A stretch of DNA of 64,000 nucleotides from Streptomyces canus 299MFChir4.1 (GTDB lineage Bacteria; Actinomycetota; Actinomycetes; Streptomycetales; Streptomycetaceae). The stretch is from contig NZ_KB911582.1 of the NCBI RefSeq assembly GCF_000383615.1, positions 652,425-716,424 of the forward strand, in the 5' to 3' direction. Below, one piece after another: positions 17,541-26,551 of the stretch; position 1 is the first letter of the stretch; the number at the start of each line of letters is the position of its first letter. The notes below the pieces were generated by a model. That model had not been told where the DNA came from and ran no database searches. It worked only from the letters and a program-made list of their open reading frames with translations. The position numbers and the translations under genes are program-made.

Positions 17541-20500
17541 TCACAGGACGGTGAAGCTGTCTTTCACACTCTCGTATGTCTTGAGGGCCTGTGTCTCGAT
17601 GTCCGGCTGGTACCAGGTGTTGATCTGGTACGACTTGTCGCCCACGTTGAAGCCGAGCAGTTGGGCGTGCCAGGGGACGCCGCCGAGGGTGAAGGTGTAC
17701 TCCCAGACGACGGCGGGGTGATCGCGGAACGTCGTCTCCTCCAGGCGGATCTTGCGGTAGTCCTGGCCCTGGTGGGCGTTCTGCTCGGAGGTCCTCCAGG
17801 TCTCCATCAGGTCCCCTCGGGCGAGGGAGGACTTGGCCGCGAGCTCCTGCTGTCCGTCCGGCGAGGTGTAGTGGACCTCGGCTCCCGTCTTCACGTCCCG
17901 CCGCCAGCCGGTGGGGGTCTTCCACGCGAATCCGCCGGCCTCCTCGTGTGCGCCGGGCGGGAGCGAACGGGGGCGGGCGGTGCCCTCGACGGTGGAGGAC
18001 GGGGTGCCCCCGGGGGTGGAGGCGCCGGGTGCAGAGGAGGAAGCGGAGGCGGAGGCGGACGTGGAGCTGCCCGCCTTGTCGTCACCGGGTGCGCCGGACG
18101 TCGTGGCGAGGATGATCGCGACGACGACGGCACCCGCGGCGACCATGCTTCCGGCGGCGACCAGGGCGGTCCGGCGCCGACCCCTGCGGGGGCCGAGGAG
18201 TTCGCCCGGGGGTATGCGGTGCGGGTGGGGGCCCAGGATCAGGGCGGGGTCGGGATCGGGGTCCCGGCCGGGGCGGGGTTGTGCGGGGGCACCGGGATCG
18301 GTACGGGGGCCGGCGGCGGGTTCGTCGCTGCCGGAGCCGGGGTCGGCGGTACCTCGCGACCCCGATGTGGGGGCGGGACGGGCGAGGTCGGGGTGGTGGG
18401 GCCGACGGTGGGTCGGCGGTACCGGACCGACACGGGTGGGAGCGGAGGCCGCGCGCGTGGGGGTGTCCCGGGTCGGCGCGTCCGGCATCGGGAAGTGCTC
18501 CGTGGGGACGCCCGCCGCGAGGGAGTCCTGGGTGGGAGCGCTCGCGAGGGGCGTACTGGTCGTGGTGGCACCTGCCCGGAGTACGGCTCCCCCGGAGTTC
18601 CCGGGCGGCGTCTCCGACCGAACCTCCGAACGCTCCTCTGAGACAGCCTCGGTGGAGGCACTGGCGCGATGGTCGGCCGACGGCTCGAACGGCTCAGCAG
18701 GGACGCCGAGTTCGGAGTTCGCGGCTACGGCCTCGCCGACCGCGTCTGCCGCCTCCGGGGGCGTGCGCTCTGCTCCCGTGCCGTCCGGGGGCGAGGCCAA
18801 TGATCCCGTCCCGTCCGGAGCCGAGCCCTCCACTCCGGCCACGCCCGGGGCCGAGCCCCCGAACCCCGCCACGTCCGATGCCCTGTGCTCGGAGGCCACG
18901 GCATCCGAGGGCTCCGTCCCCTGGGCGGCAGACCGAGCGCCGTCGAACGACGAGCCCGAATCTCCGGCGAGACCCGCCTCCGAGGGCCCATGCCCAGGCG
19001 GTACGGCATCCGACGGCTCCACACCCCCGACCACAAACCCGGACTCCGCCGACGCTGAGCCCGAGCCTCCGGCAACACCTGCCCCCGAAAACCCACGCCC
19101 AGGCAACACAGCACCCGACGGCTCCGCACCCTCGGCCCCAGACCCAGACCCGTCAACCGCCGAGCCCGAACTCCCGGCACCACCCGCACCCGAAGACCCA
19201 CGCCCGGGAGGCACGGCATCCGACGGCTCCACACCCTCGGCCACAGAGCGAGATTCCGCCGGGGCGCCACCCGCACCCGAGAGGCCCGGCACCGCATCCT
19301 CCACCTCGGCAGGCTCACCCGTAGCCGCCTCGGTCTCCGGCTCCGGCACCCGCGGATCCCGTACCGCCCGTACGACCCGCGTGTCCAGGTCGGCCGGTGT
19401 GGGCGGCCCCTGCTCTGTCCGCCGCGCCGGCGGGGCTTCCGACGAGCCCGGTTCGGCATCCGACGTGTCCGTTGACCCGCTGGGCGGCCCCGGTGGAGTA
19501 CCCGACGCCTCCGGCGGAGTTGCCGCGTCCGGCGACACCGACACGTCCGGCGCGTCTTCCCGCACGTCGCTCGGGGCTCCAGGCGAGTCCGGTGTTCCCG
19601 AGCCGTCCGGCGCACCGGGTCCCCCCACAACCCCTGAAGCCCCCGCCGTCTCGGAAGCTTCCGGCCCCCTCGGATCCCTGGGGTCCCTCAGCTCTCCCTG
19701 GACCCACGCCGGTGCAGAGGTTCCCGCTCGCTGCGATGTCGATTCCGGTGCCGCCTCCGACCGCCGCGCCCCGTCAGCCTGTCCGGACTCCGCCACCCGC
19801 GCAGAGTCCCCCTGTCCTCCAGCCGACGCCTCCCGCCCCGGGCCGGTCCAAGTCCCGGCGCCGGATCCAGCCCCCCGCTCCTCGACCTCCCACTCGTCAC
19901 CAGCCCCACCGGCATCTCCATCCGACTCCCCCTGCTCCCCCTGTCCCCCCACCCCGACGTCTTCCCCCGCCTCCATCCGCAAAGTCGGCGTAGGCGCCGG
20001 GAACGCCACCGTGTGCAGGGCCGATTCCGCCTCGTCCAGGCTCGGGCGTATCGAGGGGTCCTTCTCCAGCAGGGCCGTGAGGATGTCCGTCAACGGGCCC
20101 GCAGCCGCGGGGAGTTCCGGCTCCTCGTAGAGGACGGCGTGCAGCGTGGCCAGGGTGGTGTCGCGGGAGAAGGGGGAGCGGCCGCCCAGGGCCGCGCACA
20201 GGGTCGCGCCGAGGGACCAGATGTCCGACGGGGGGCCCTGCGGGCGGCCGGAGACCCGCTCGGGGGCCATGTAGTCGGGGGAGCCGACAAGCATGCCGAC
20301 CATGGTGAGCGCCTTGGCGTCCTGCATCGCGGCGATGCCGAAGTCCGTCAGCACGATCCGGCGGCCGGTGCGGTCGCCGGACTCCACCAGGACGTTCCCG
20401 GGCTTGATGTCCCGGTGCAGGACGCCCCGCGCGTGGACCTGGCGCAGGGCCCGCACCAGCCCCAGGCCGAGGAGCGCCGTCTCGCGTGGGCCGAGCGGGC

Positions 20501-20801
20501 CGTCCTCCACGGTCATCCGTTCCAGGGAGCGGCCCTTGACCAACTCCATGACGATCCACAGGCGTTCGCCCTCGTCCACGACGTCGTAGACCCGTACGAC
20601 GTTGGGGTGGTCGATCCGGGCCGTGGCCCTGGCCTCGCGCAGGGTCCGTTCACGGCGGGTGCGGGTGTCCTCCGCGTCGAGGCCGTCGATCCGCATCTCC
20701 TTGACCGCGACCTGCCGGTCGAGCATTTCGTCGGCGGCCCGCCACACCCGCCCCATTCCCCCCTGGCCGATACTCTCGACCAGGCGATAGCGCCCTGTCA
20801 C
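17541..20801 (-). CDS. Transmembrane Ser/Thr protein kinase with long repeat-bearing linker
   Basis: The 1086-residue receptor-like kinase has a Hanks-type kinase domain at about 1-265: GQGGMGRVWR glycine loop, VAVKEM lysine, HRDIKPGNVL catalytic loop, DFGIA and SPDYMAPER. A disordered Pro/Glu/Ser/Ala-rich linker of about 600 residues contains four in-frame 35-residue repeats. One membrane helix lies at about 878-900 (TALVAAGSMVAAGAVVVAII). The C-terminal outside domain of about 140 residues (GFAWKTPTGWRRDV to the end) replaces the PASTA repeats of PknB types. I start at GTG 20801 (VTGRYRLVESIG) behind AGGG; a TTG at 20879 would add 26 residues. It is transcribed away from an LPKTG surface protein. 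Confidence 0.9.
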   Translation of the reverse strand: MTGRYRLVESIGQGGMGRVWRAADEMLDRQVAVKEMRIDGLDAEDTRTRRERTLREARATARIDHPNVVRVYDVVDEGERLWIVMELVKGRSLERMTVEDGPLGPRETALLGLGLVRALRQVHARGVLHRDIKPGNVLVESGDRTGRRIVLTDFGIAAMQDAKALTMVGMLVGSPDYMAPERVSGRPQGPPSDIWSLGATLCAALGGRSPFSRDTTLATLHAVLYEEPELPAAAGPLTDILTALLEKDPSIRPSLDEAESALHTVAFPAPTPTLRMEAGEDVGVGGQGEQGESDGDAGGAGDEWEVEERGAGSGAGTWTGPGREASAGGQGDSARVAESGQADGARRSEAAPESTSQRAGTSAPAWVQGELRDPRDPRGPEASETAGASGVVGGPGAPDGSGTPDSPGAPSDVREDAPDVSVSPDAATPPEASGTPPGPPSGSTDTSDAEPGSSEAPPARRTEQGPPTPADLDTRVVRAVRDPRVPEPETEAATGEPAEVEDAVPGLSGAGGAPAESRSVAEGVEPSDAVPPGRGSSGAGGAGSSGSAVDGSGSGAEGAEPSGAVLPGRGFSGAGVAGGSGSASAESGFVVGGVEPSDAVPPGHGPSEAGLAGDSGSSFDGARSAAQGTEPSDAVASEHRASDVAGFGGSAPGVAGVEGSAPDGTGSLASPPDGTGAERTPPEAADAVGEAVAANSELGVPAEPFEPSADHRASASTEAVSEERSEVRSETPPGNSGGAVLRAGATTTSTPLASAPTQDSLAAGVPTEHFPMPDAPTRDTPTRAASAPTRVGPVPPTHRRPHHPDLARPAPTSGSRGTADPGSGSDEPAAGPRTDPGAPAQPRPGRDPDPDPALILGPHPHRIPPGELLGPRRGRRRTALVAAGSMVAAGAVVVAIILATTSGAPGDDKAGSSTSASASASSSAPGASTPGGTPSSTVEGTARPRSLPPGAHEEAGGFAWKTPTGWRRDVKTGAEVHYTSPDGQQELAAKSSLARGDLMETWRTSEQNAHQGQDYRKIRLEETTFRDHPAVVWEYTFTLGGVPWHAQLLGFNVGDKSYQINTWYQPDIETQALKTYESVKDSFTVL
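18886..19305 (-). repeat. Four tandem 105-bp units inside the kinase linker
   Basis: Units begin at 18886, 18991, 19096 and 19201, exactly 105 bp apart. Each contains a variant of CCCAGGCGGTACGGCATCCG followed by AGGGCTCC or ACGGCTCC. Because 105 is a multiple of three, the repeat adds 35-residue blocks (core EPSDAVPPG...) without breaking the kinase frame. Confidence 0.85.
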
Positions 20802-20995
20802 CAGAAGCCCTGGTACTCCGCCGCGCCTCGCATTTCCCGTGTCTCCCGTATTCCCCGGCAATCCGCTGCACCCCCTCAACGATGTCCCGAGTGGAACACA
20901 ATGGTCACACTTCGCGCCGTACCAGCATAGTGCGGAGAAATCTTGTGGTACCTCTTCAAGTACTGCGAATTCAGGCGCAGCCAAGGGGGGCGAAC

Positions 20996-21721
20996 ATGAG
21001 TTCTCGTCGTATGACGACCATTGCAGGATCGCTGGTCGCGGCATCTTTCTCGACGGTGATGATCTTTTCCTTCACCGCGAGCGCGGACGAGGGACCCGCC
21101 AGCAGCAAGGGGGGAAAGGCCGTTGACGAGGCGCCGGCCGGGGTGAAGCTGACGACGACACTGCCGGAGAAGATCTCCGTCGACAACAGCTCGCAGAAGA
21201 CCGACCTCACGGCCGGCGTGAAGAACGACGGGAGCAAGGACAGCGGAAAAATCAGGCTCTTGGTCGTCGGTTTCGACGGCATGACGGTCAAAAACGTTCA
21301 AGGCTGCTCTCCGATGGAAGAAAAGGATCTGCCGGAGGGCTCGAACAGCGGTTTCGTCTGCCCCATCGACAATCTCGCGGCCGGTAAGTCGAAGTCGTAC
21401 GCCGTCGACGCCACATTCGATCTCAAGAAGACCGGAAAGATCTGTCTGCCGGTGCAGACCGGCGACGGGAAGAAGACGTTCTGGCAGCAGGGCCCGGTTC
21501 CGTTCGGTACGACGAACCCGTCGCCGAACGCCCCGGCCACCCCGCTGCTCCTGGGCACCGACAACAAGCCGGTGGCACCGGGCGGGGACGCCCCGAGCGA
21601 GTTGCCGAAGACCGGCGCGGAGCGTGAACTGCTGCCGCTCGGGGCCGCGGGCGCCTCGCTGATGGCGGCGGGCATGGCCGGGCTGTGGTGGTCGCAGCGG
21701 CGGCCGCGGCGCACCGTCTGA
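20996..21721 (+). CDS. Secreted LPKTG-anchored surface protein
   Basis: The 241-residue protein starts with a signal peptide (MSSRRMTTIAGSLVAASFST, cleavage likely after ASA at about 29). A single Ig-like or DUF-type outside domain with two cysteines (QGCSP, FVCPID) follows. The C-terminus carries the sortase signal LPKTGAERELL, a hydrophobic helix and RRPRRTV. Sortase would link the Thr to the cell wall; Streptomyces class E sortases prefer LAXTG, so LPXTG use is less usual. The ATG at 20996 follows AAGGGGGG; the longer open frame upstream is rejected. Divergent from the Ser/Thr kinase, with about 195 bp between the starts. Confidence 0.87.
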   Translation: MSSRRMTTIAGSLVAASFSTVMIFSFTASADEGPASSKGGKAVDEAPAGVKLTTTLPEKISVDNSSQKTDLTAGVKNDGSKDSGKIRLLVVGFDGMTVKNVQGCSPMEEKDLPEGSNSGFVCPIDNLAAGKSKSYAVDATFDLKKTGKICLPVQTGDGKKTFWQQGPVPFGTTNPSPNAPATPLLLGTDNKPVAPGGDAPSELPKTGAERELLPLGAAGASLMAAGMAGLWWSQRRPRRTV

Positions 21722-21770
21722 TCCGGAGGGGGGAACCGGCGGAGACCGGCAGAAAACCTGCGAAAGACCG

Positions 21771-21815
21771 GCTGGAGGCATAACCTGACGGAAGCTGTCA
21801 GGTTATGCCTCCAGC
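21771..21815. promoter_or_regulatory. Perfect 19-bp inverted repeat abutting the oxidase start
   Basis: GCTGGAGGCATAACCTGAC at 21771-21789 and its exact complement at 21797-21815 flank GGAAGCT. The right arm ends at the base before the ATG at 21816. It could end the upstream LPKTG transcript, be a regulator operator, or hide the start of a leaderless message. There is no Shine-Dalgarno sequence for the oxidase, and TTATGC at 21804-21809 is placed like a -10 box for transcription from the ATG. Confidence 0.7.
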
Positions 21816-23093
21816 ATGTCCGGCATGAACAGCTCGATCCACGACGAAGTCACCAGTTTCCAGACCGGGTTCGCCCTGCGCCCCGACCTCGTGTTCCCGG
21901 TCCGCTCCCCGGACGACGTGGTCGCCGCCGTGCGCCGCGCGGCCGACGCGCGCCTGCCGGTGACCGTGCTGGCCACCGGACACGGACTGCCCGGCGCGGT
22001 GGAGGGCGGCGCGCTCATCAGCACCCGGCACCTGGACCGGGTGACCATCGATCCCGGGACCCGTACCGCCCGTGTCCAGGCGGGTGTCCGCTGGGGGCAG
22101 GTGGTCGAGGCCGCCGCGCCGTACGGGCTCGCTCCGCTCAACGGTTCCGCACCGGGCGTCGGTGCCGTGTCGTACACGCTGGGCGGCGGACTCGGCATCC
22201 TGGCAAGGGAGTTCGGCTATGCCGCAGACCACGTCCGCTCCCTCGACGTGGTCACCGGGGACGGCCGGCTGCGGCAGGTCACCGAGGGGGACGAGCTGTA
22301 CTGGGGCCTTCTCGGCGGCGGTCACCGCCTCGGGGTCGTCACCGAGCTGGAGATCGGACTCGTCCCCGTGCGGAGGCTCTACGGCGGTTCGCTCGCCTTC
22401 GACGGCCGCGCGGTCGATCCGACGGCCCTGCTGCGGGCGTACGAGGAGTGGACCAGGACCGTACCGGACACGCTGACCTCGTCCTTCGCCGCCGTACCGT
22501 ATCCGGACCTCCCGGCGCTGCCGCCGCACCTGCGCGGGCGGTACGTCGTCTCGGTCCGGGTCGCGTACACCGGCACCGACGGGGATCGACTCCTCGCCCC
22601 GCTGCGGGAGTTCGGCCCGGTTCCGGCGGACTCCCTGCGCGAGATGCCGTATGCCGAGAGCCGCACCATCCACAGCGACCCCGATACCCCGCACAGCTAC
22701 TACGGGGACAGCGCGGTGCTCGGCGAACTGGACGTGGAGCGGGCCGGTGAGCTGCTCGCACGGACGGGGCCCGGCTCCGGATCCATGGTCGTCGTACAGC
22801 TCAACCACCTGGGCGGGGCGCTGGCGCGGCCGGCGCCGAACTCGGTGCCGTACCGCGAAGGGCGTTTCCTGCTACGGCTGTTGACCGGCGGCGGGCGTGA
22901 GCAGGCGCGTGCGCTGCTGGACCCGGCCTTCGATCTCCTCGCGCCCGTCACTCTCGGCCGTACCGTCAACTTCGCCTTCGGGGCCGGGGACCGGACCGAA
23001 GGGCTGTACGACGCCGAAACACGCGAGAGGCTCGCCGAGTTGGAGTCGCGGTACGACCCGGCGAGCCTCTTCAGGAGGGACGTCAGCGCTTGA
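21816..23093 (+). CDS. FAD-binding oxidoreductase (BBE/PCMH-type)
   Basis: The 425-residue flavoprotein has an N-terminal PCMH FAD domain (about 25-200), with ATGHGLPGAVEGG where relatives have RSGGHS, then GVGAVSYTLGGGLGILAREFG. The C-terminus has the berberine-bridge-like end (RLAELESRYDPASLFRRDV). Such enzymes oxidise alcohols, sugars or secondary metabolites with oxygen. The histidine of GHG may be the covalent FAD site. The usual C-terminal NY(x)N motif is not obvious. The ATG at 21816 or 21825 could start it. Its 3' end overlaps the convergent bioY by 11 bp. Confidence 0.82.
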   Translation: MSGMNSSIHDEVTSFQTGFALRPDLVFPVRSPDDVVAAVRRAADARLPVTVLATGHGLPGAVEGGALISTRHLDRVTIDPGTRTARVQAGVRWGQVVEAAAPYGLAPLNGSAPGVGAVSYTLGGGLGILAREFGYAADHVRSLDVVTGDGRLRQVTEGDELYWGLLGGGHRLGVVTELEIGLVPVRRLYGGSLAFDGRAVDPTALLRAYEEWTRTVPDTLTSSFAAVPYPDLPALPPHLRGRYVVSVRVAYTGTDGDRLLAPLREFGPVPADSLREMPYAESRTIHSDPDTPHSYYGDSAVLGELDVERAGELLARTGPGSGSMVVVQLNHLGGALARPAPNSVPYREGRFLLRLLTGGGREQARALLDPAFDLLAPVTLGRTVNFAFGAGDRTEGLYDAETRERLAELESRYDPASLFRRDVSA

Positions 23094-23658
23094 CGAGCTT
23101 CCAGGCGGTGGGCAGCACGCCCATCGCGAGGGCCGCCTTGAGGGCGTCGCCGAGCAGGAAGGGCGTGAGGCCGGCCGCGACGGCGGCGGACAGCGACATG
23201 TCGGCGGCGTAGGCGAGGTACGGGACGCCGACCGCGTAGATGATCGCCTCGCCGACCAGCATGGCACCCGCCGTCCGCCACACGTTCCGGTCGGCGCCGC
23301 GGCGGGCCAGGGCGCCGACGGCGGCGGAGGCCAGGATCATGCCGAGGATGTAGCCGAAGGAGACGGAGAACCCGGAGGTGCCCTGGGCGAACCACGGGAG
23401 CCCGGCGAGGCCGGCCAGCGCGTACAGGGCGAGGGAGGCGACACCGCGGCGGGCGCCGAGGGTCGTGCCGACGAGCAGCGCGGCGAAGGTCTGGCCGGTC
23501 ACCGGCACCGGGGAGCCCGGCACGGGCACCGAGAGCTGCGCGGCGAGGCCGGTGAGCGCGGCGCCGCCCACCACGAGCGCGACGTCCCGGACGCGGGAGA
23601 CGGGGATCAGGTCGGCGAGGACCTGGCCGGTGCGGACGGGGGCGACGGCGGTGCTCAT
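23083..23658 (-). CDS. bioY: Biotin transporter substrate-binding subunit BioY
   Basis: The 191-residue membrane S-component takes up biotin, alone or with an ECF module. It has six hydrophobic helices with the BioY signature VPVPGSPVPVTGQTFAALLV at about 50-70 and GARRG. GFSVSFGYILGM and the DALKAALAMGVLPTAWKL end are typical. The ATG at 23658 has GGAG at the right distance; 66 further upstream codons are rejected. No energising ATPase gene is nearby. Confidence 0.92.
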   Translation of the reverse strand: MSTAVAPVRTGQVLADLIPVSRVRDVALVVGGAALTGLAAQLSVPVPGSPVPVTGQTFAALLVGTTLGARRGVASLALYALAGLAGLPWFAQGTSGFSVSFGYILGMILASAAVGALARRGADRNVWRTAGAMLVGEAIIYAVGVPYLAYAADMSLSAAVAAGLTPFLLGDALKAALAMGVLPTAWKLVKR

Positions 23659-24079
23659 GGGGACTCCGCGGGTGTGAACGACAGGGGAACACGGTGACGC
23701 TATCCCGGCGCCCTCCGGCCGATCACCGTCAACGGTCGACAAAGCCGGGAACAGGGGCTTGGTGGGCTCCGGACAAAGAGTGTGGGTTACACCCGGTCCG
23801 GCGTGACCCATGTCACTGAGGTGAGGTGGCCGGGGCGACAGAGGCCCTGTTCCCACGGCTGTGGGGAATCACCAAACGAACCCTAGTGGTCTGGTCGGAT
23901 TCACCATTCCTGACCTACCCTTCCAGGCATGGTCGCCCAGTCCCGGTACTTCTCGTCGCGTCGCCACGTCGATCTGCGACGCGTGGGCACGGCTGTCTGT
24001 CGCCGTCCGGTGTGAGACGGGTCCCGGCCCGCCTCACCCTCCGAGACGTGTCGGCCCCCGTTACCGAGGACGGTCTTCC
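23659..24079. other. Intergenic region between bioY and the ROK regulator
   Basis: About 420 bp between divergent genes. I see no gene and no clear biotin-repressor palindrome; it must carry both promoters. Confidence 0.5.
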
Positions 24080-25303
24080 ATGCCCCGCACCGCGGCACCC
24101 CCGGTCCCTGTCCCTTCCACCGCCCGGCGCCGGACGAGCGCCAGCGTCGTCCTGCGGTCCGTGCTGGAGCACGGTCCTGTGGCGCGCAGCACCATCGCCC
24201 GGCTGACCGGGCTGTCCCCGGCGTCCGTGACGGACTACTGCTCGCGCTTCACCGAACTCGGCCTGATCCGGGAGTCCGAGACGCCCCGGCGCTCCCAGGG
24301 TGTGGGCCGGCCCCATGTGCCCCTGGACCTCGACGAGTCACGGTTCGTCGTGGGCGGGGTCCATGTGGCCGTCCCCTATACGACCGTGGCGCTGCTCGAT
24401 CTGCGCGGCCGGGTGGTGGCCGTACAGGAGCTCCGGCACGCCGGGACCGACGGCGCCGGTGGCGGTGCCCGTGGCGGTGGCGGTGGCGGCGCCGACGCGA
24501 TCCTGGCGCGGGCCGCCGACGGGCTCGCCGCGCTCCTCGCCCGGTCCCCGCGGCTGCGCTGCCTGGGTGTCGGCTTCGCGGCCGGCGGCTGGGTGGACCG
24601 GGACTCCGGGACCGTCGTCGAGCACCCCCTGCTGGGCTGGCACGAGGTGCCGGTGCGGGACGTGCTCGGCGCCCGGACCGGCCTGCCCGTCCATGTGGAC
24701 GGCCACGCGCGGGCGTTGGTCAACGCGGAGCGGCTGTTCGGGCGGGCGCGCGGCAGCCGGAGCGTGCTGCACCTGTTCGTCGGCAATGTGGTGGACTCGG
24801 CGTTCGCCACCAACGACGAGGTGCATCACGGGCCGCGCTCCCAGGCGGGCGCGATCGCCCATCTCCCGGTGCCGGGCGGCACCGAGCCCTGCGACTGCGG
24901 GCGGACCGGATGCCTGCAGGCCGAGCTGAGCGAGCGGACGCTGTGCCGACGGGCCCGGCGGGCGGGGATCGTCGAGGGCGTGAACCCGATGCACGTGGTC
25001 GCGGCGGCGGCCGCGGGCGACCCGGTGGCGGCACGGCTGCTGACCGAGCGGGCGGGCGCCGTGGGGCGGGCGGTGCGGCTGCTCCTCGACGTGCTGAACC
25101 CGGAGACGGTCGTGGTGACCGAGCTCGGCATCCTGCACCGGGAGGACTGCCTCCGCGCCCTGCGCGAGGGTGTCGGTGACGACCGCGCGGCTTCCGTCAT
25201 CCCGTCGAGTTTCCCGGATTCCGTCCTTGCCGTGGCGGGTGGTTCGGTGGCGCTCGACGTGCTGTACCGAGATCCGTTGGCCGCGTCACCTGAGGTTATT
25301 TAA
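24080..25303 (+). CDS. ROK-family transcriptional regulator
   Basis: The 407-residue regulator has an N-terminal winged helix at about 15-75 (GPVARSTIARLTGLSPASVT) followed by a ROK sugar-kinase-like domain. The zinc motif EPCDCGRTGCLQAE at about 270 is the ROK consensus. A Gly-rich insertion (DGAGGGARGGGGGGAD) interrupts the first lobe. ROK regulators respond to small ligands, usually sugars. Here it precedes a sulfur-type ABC operon on the same strand by 180 bp, so it may control that operon, which would be an unusual ligand class. The ATG at 24080 has GAGGA upstream. Confidence 0.88.
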   Translation: MPRTAAPPVPVPSTARRRTSASVVLRSVLEHGPVARSTIARLTGLSPASVTDYCSRFTELGLIRESETPRRSQGVGRPHVPLDLDESRFVVGGVHVAVPYTTVALLDLRGRVVAVQELRHAGTDGAGGGARGGGGGGADAILARAADGLAALLARSPRLRCLGVGFAAGGWVDRDSGTVVEHPLLGWHEVPVRDVLGARTGLPVHVDGHARALVNAERLFGRARGSRSVLHLFVGNVVDSAFATNDEVHHGPRSQAGAIAHLPVPGGTEPCDCGRTGCLQAELSERTLCRRARRAGIVEGVNPMHVVAAAAAGDPVAARLLTERAGAVGRAVRLLLDVLNPETVVVTELGILHREDCLRALREGVGDDRAASVIPSSFPDSVLAVAGGSVALDVLYRDPLAASPEVI

Positions 25304-25320
25304 TTCAGAAACTCCGAATG

Positions 25321-25350
25321 TTGACAGAGGTTCCCCGGGACCGCGAACAT
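25321..25350 (+). promoter_or_regulatory. Candidate promoter of the sulfur-type operon
   Basis: A perfect TTGACA at 25321-25326 is followed after 18 bp by GAACAT (A2 and T6 of the -10 consensus). Transcription would begin about 7 bp later, at the ATG of the leader peptide, giving a leaderless leader. Confidence 0.6.
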
Positions 25351-25357
25351 CCTGTTC

Positions 25358-25396
25358 ATGAGCCCGAACCTGCACTGTCGCACCCTTTGTTGCTGA
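25358..25396 (+). CDS. Cysteine-rich leader peptide (attenuator uORF)
   Basis: A 12-codon frame encodes MSPNLHCRTLCC, with three cysteines, two of them last before the stop. It lies 87 bp upstream of the substrate-binding protein gene. Cys-rich upstream peptides control sulfur-assimilation operons in Actinobacteria: scarce cysteinyl-tRNA stalls the ribosome and changes expression downstream. No ribosome site is visible but a TTGACA promoter would make it leaderless. A small hairpin (ACGCA-TTTC-TGCGT, 25436-25449) follows. Confidence 0.6.
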   Translation: MSPNLHCRTLCC

Positions 25397-25483
25397 CACG
25401 TTGCCCCGTGTGACGCGCTCATTTCCCCTGCTTGAACGCATTTCTGCGTGACTTTCTCCTGCACTGATTAAGGGAGTTCTCCC

Positions 25484-26551
25484 ATGCCCTATTCCCGCAC
25501 GTCCGGCATCGACCGGCGGCTCTTCCTCTCCTCGGTCCTCGGCGCCGCGGCCGGTGTCGCCGGCCTCAGCGGCTGCGCGGGCAGCAGTGCCGCCGCGGCC
25601 GGCGAGGACGACCTGTCCGCCCCGCTCGCCGCCAAGGTCCCGGCCGGCACGAGCCTGAAGATCGCCTCGTACTCCGGCACCCAGCAACTACAACTGAAAC
25701 TCGGCAGGTTGGGTGATCCTCCGTTCAAGGTGACGAGCTGGGCCAATATCAGCGCCGGCCCGGATGTCATCAACGCCTTCCGTTCCGGCTCCCTCGACGT
25801 CGCCAACAACGCGGGAATCCCGCCGATCCAGGCGCATTTCCAGGGATTCGACGCGAAGATCGTCGCGATCAACATCACCCGCAAGCCGAACTACCTCTTC
25901 GCCACCAAGCCCGGCAGCGACATCCGCACGGTCGAGGACTTCAAGGGGAAGAAGCTCGCGTTCTCGCAGGGGCAGGCCCAAGGAGTGGTCCTGCTGCGGG
26001 CGTTGAAGAAGGCCGGGCTCGCCTACGACGAGGTGAGGCTGGTCCCGCTCACCAGCAACCAGTTCCTCACGGCCCTGCAGTCCGGCCAGGTGGACGTGGC
26101 CCCGCTCGCCAACAGCCAGGCGCCCGCCTACCTCCAGCAGTACGAGGCCAAGGGCGCCCACGCCATCACCACCGACGTGGTCGACCTGCTCAACCTGCTG
26201 TGGGCGCCGACCTCCGTGCTGGGCGACCGCGCGAAGGCCGCCGCGGTCGCCGCCTACATCCCGTACTGGGCCAAGGGCCAGGTGTGGACGTACGAGCACC
26301 CCGACATCTGGAACGAGGAGTTCTACGTCAAGACGCAGAACCTCACCGCCGCCCAGGCGAAGTCCGTCACCGCGCTCGCCAACAAGCCGCTGTTCCCGCC
26401 GAGTTGGGACGAGGCGATCAAGTGGGAGCAGGAGACCGCGGATCTGCTGGCGGAGGGCGGCTTCGTAAAGAAGTTCGACGTGGGCGAGCTGTTCGACCAC
26501 CGCTTCGAGGGCATCGCCGCGAAGTCCGTACCGGCGGAGTACCAGCGGTGA
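25484..26551 (+). CDS. ABC transporter substrate-binding lipoprotein (aliphatic sulfonate/SsuA type)
   Basis: The 355-residue exported binding protein has a twin-arginine-like signal ([15 protein letters not shown]) and the lipobox LSGC, so it is lipid-anchored. The mature part is a NitT/TauT/SsuA-fold protein with [19 protein letters not shown] and [14 protein letters not shown]. It delivers an organic sulfur compound or similar anion to the permease. Ribosome site AAGGGAG precedes ATG 25484. Its stop overlaps the permease start. Confidence 0.87.
   Translation: MPYSRTSGIDRRLFLSSVLGAAAGVAGLSGCAGSSAAAAGEDDLSAPLAAKVPAGTSLKIASYSGTQQLQLKLGRLGDPPFKVTSWANISAGPDVINAFRSGSLDVANNAGIPPIQAHFQGFDAKIVAINITRKPNYLFATKPGSDIRTVEDFKGKKLAFSQGQAQGVVLLRALKKAGLAYDEVRLVPLTSNQFLTALQSGQVDVAPLANSQAPAYLQQYEAKGAHAITTDVVDLLNLLWAPTSVLGDRAKAAAVAAYIPYWAKGQVWTYEHPDIWNEEFYVKTQNLTAAQAKSVTALANKPLFPPSWDEAIKWEQETADLLAEGGFVKKFDVGELFDHRFEGIAAKSVPAEYQR

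Noticed and set aside
17911..20130. 739-codon open frame opposite the kinase linker
   Set aside because: Pro/Ser/Ala/Thr-rich mirror of the low-complexity linker. No start signal and no recognisable domain; the kinase on the other strand is certain.
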